From: an uncultured Oscillospiraceae bacterium
Lineage (GTDB): Bacteria > Bacillota > Clostridia > Oscillospirales > Ruminococcaceae
Length of the DNA stretch: 12,494 bases
Direction: 5' to 3'
NCBI GenBank assembly: GCA_910588145.1
Contig: CAJUPO010000024.1
Span: 1-12,494 of the forward strand
Shown: positions 12,472 through 12,494 of the stretch, piece by piece
Layout of the letters: every line of letters begins with the position of its first letter
Numbering within the stretch: the stretch's first letter is position 1
Notes under the pieces: model-generated
The model's input: only the letters and a program-made list of their open reading frames with translations
What the model was told of the DNA's origin: nothing
The model's database searches: none
Translations under genes and position numbers: made by a program

Positions 12472-12494
12472 AACAGTACCCTCCGTTACATTGT

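Larger units (their letters stand above)
10440..12494. mobile_element. Left end of an integrative element (continues past window)
   Basis: The tRNA fragment ends at about 10439, and the recombinase stop codon lies within 20 bp of it. Gene order inward is TndX-like serine recombinase, a 55-aa small protein and a DUF3789-like 32-aa membrane peptide, a set found at ends of Tn916/Tn1549/Tn5397-related conjugative elements of Firmicutes. Conjugation genes would be expected further right, outside the window. Confidence 0.68.

Noticed and set aside
1..12494. CRISPR array or tandem-repeat array
   Set aside because: No regularly spaced repeats were seen; the only repeats are the inverted 26-mer, the paired 9-mer and local hairpins.

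Overview
The window is AT-rich DNA with strong Shine-Dalgarno sites, many intrinsic terminators and gene families typical of anaerobic gut Clostridia (agr-type quorum sensing, BcrA-like ABC-2 transporters, a TndX-like recombinase with a DUF3789-type small protein). A Ruminococcus/Oscillospiraceae- or Lachnospiraceae-like host is the best guess from gene content; I cannot name a species. Almost every intact gene lies on the minus strand, so operons below are read from high to low coordinates.

Left region (1-2661) is integrase territory. It holds the tail of an unidentified plus-strand gene with its terminator, a decayed tyrosine-integrase fragment (480-759), a small helical ORF remnant, and an intact 368-aa tyrosine recombinase (967-2073). 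The intact gene is bracketed by a perfect 26-bp inverted repeat (868-893 and 2254-2279). A strong bidirectional hairpin at 2420-2462 separates this region from the next.

The centre (2662-9982) is one functional block. An AgrA-like LytTR regulator and AgrC-like kinase are transcribed from their own promoter (10005-10033) and stop at a strong terminator (7891-7935). A second, near-consensus promoter (7826-7853) has two direct repeats just upstream, one of which fits the LytTR-box consensus, and drives agrB and an agrD-like gene. The agrD-like reading frame has an excellent ribosome site and start but a TAA at codon 4. Then come a secreted cysteine-containing protein of unknown family (139 aa), a large hairpin, a lipoprotein, two ABC-2 permeases and a BcrA-type ATPase. 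My inference is a density-sensing circuit that controls a secreted peptide or small protein, with the lipoprotein/ABC set as export or self-protection machinery.

The right region (10363-12494) is the edge of an integrative element. A 40-bp 3' fragment of a tRNA gene (most like tRNA-Asn), still followed by its terminator, abuts a short inverted repeat that contains the stop codon of a 533-aa large serine recombinase. That gene has a consensus promoter embedded in a 13-bp inverted repeat. It is preceded by two small element-type genes (55 and 32 aa), and the element continues beyond the window.
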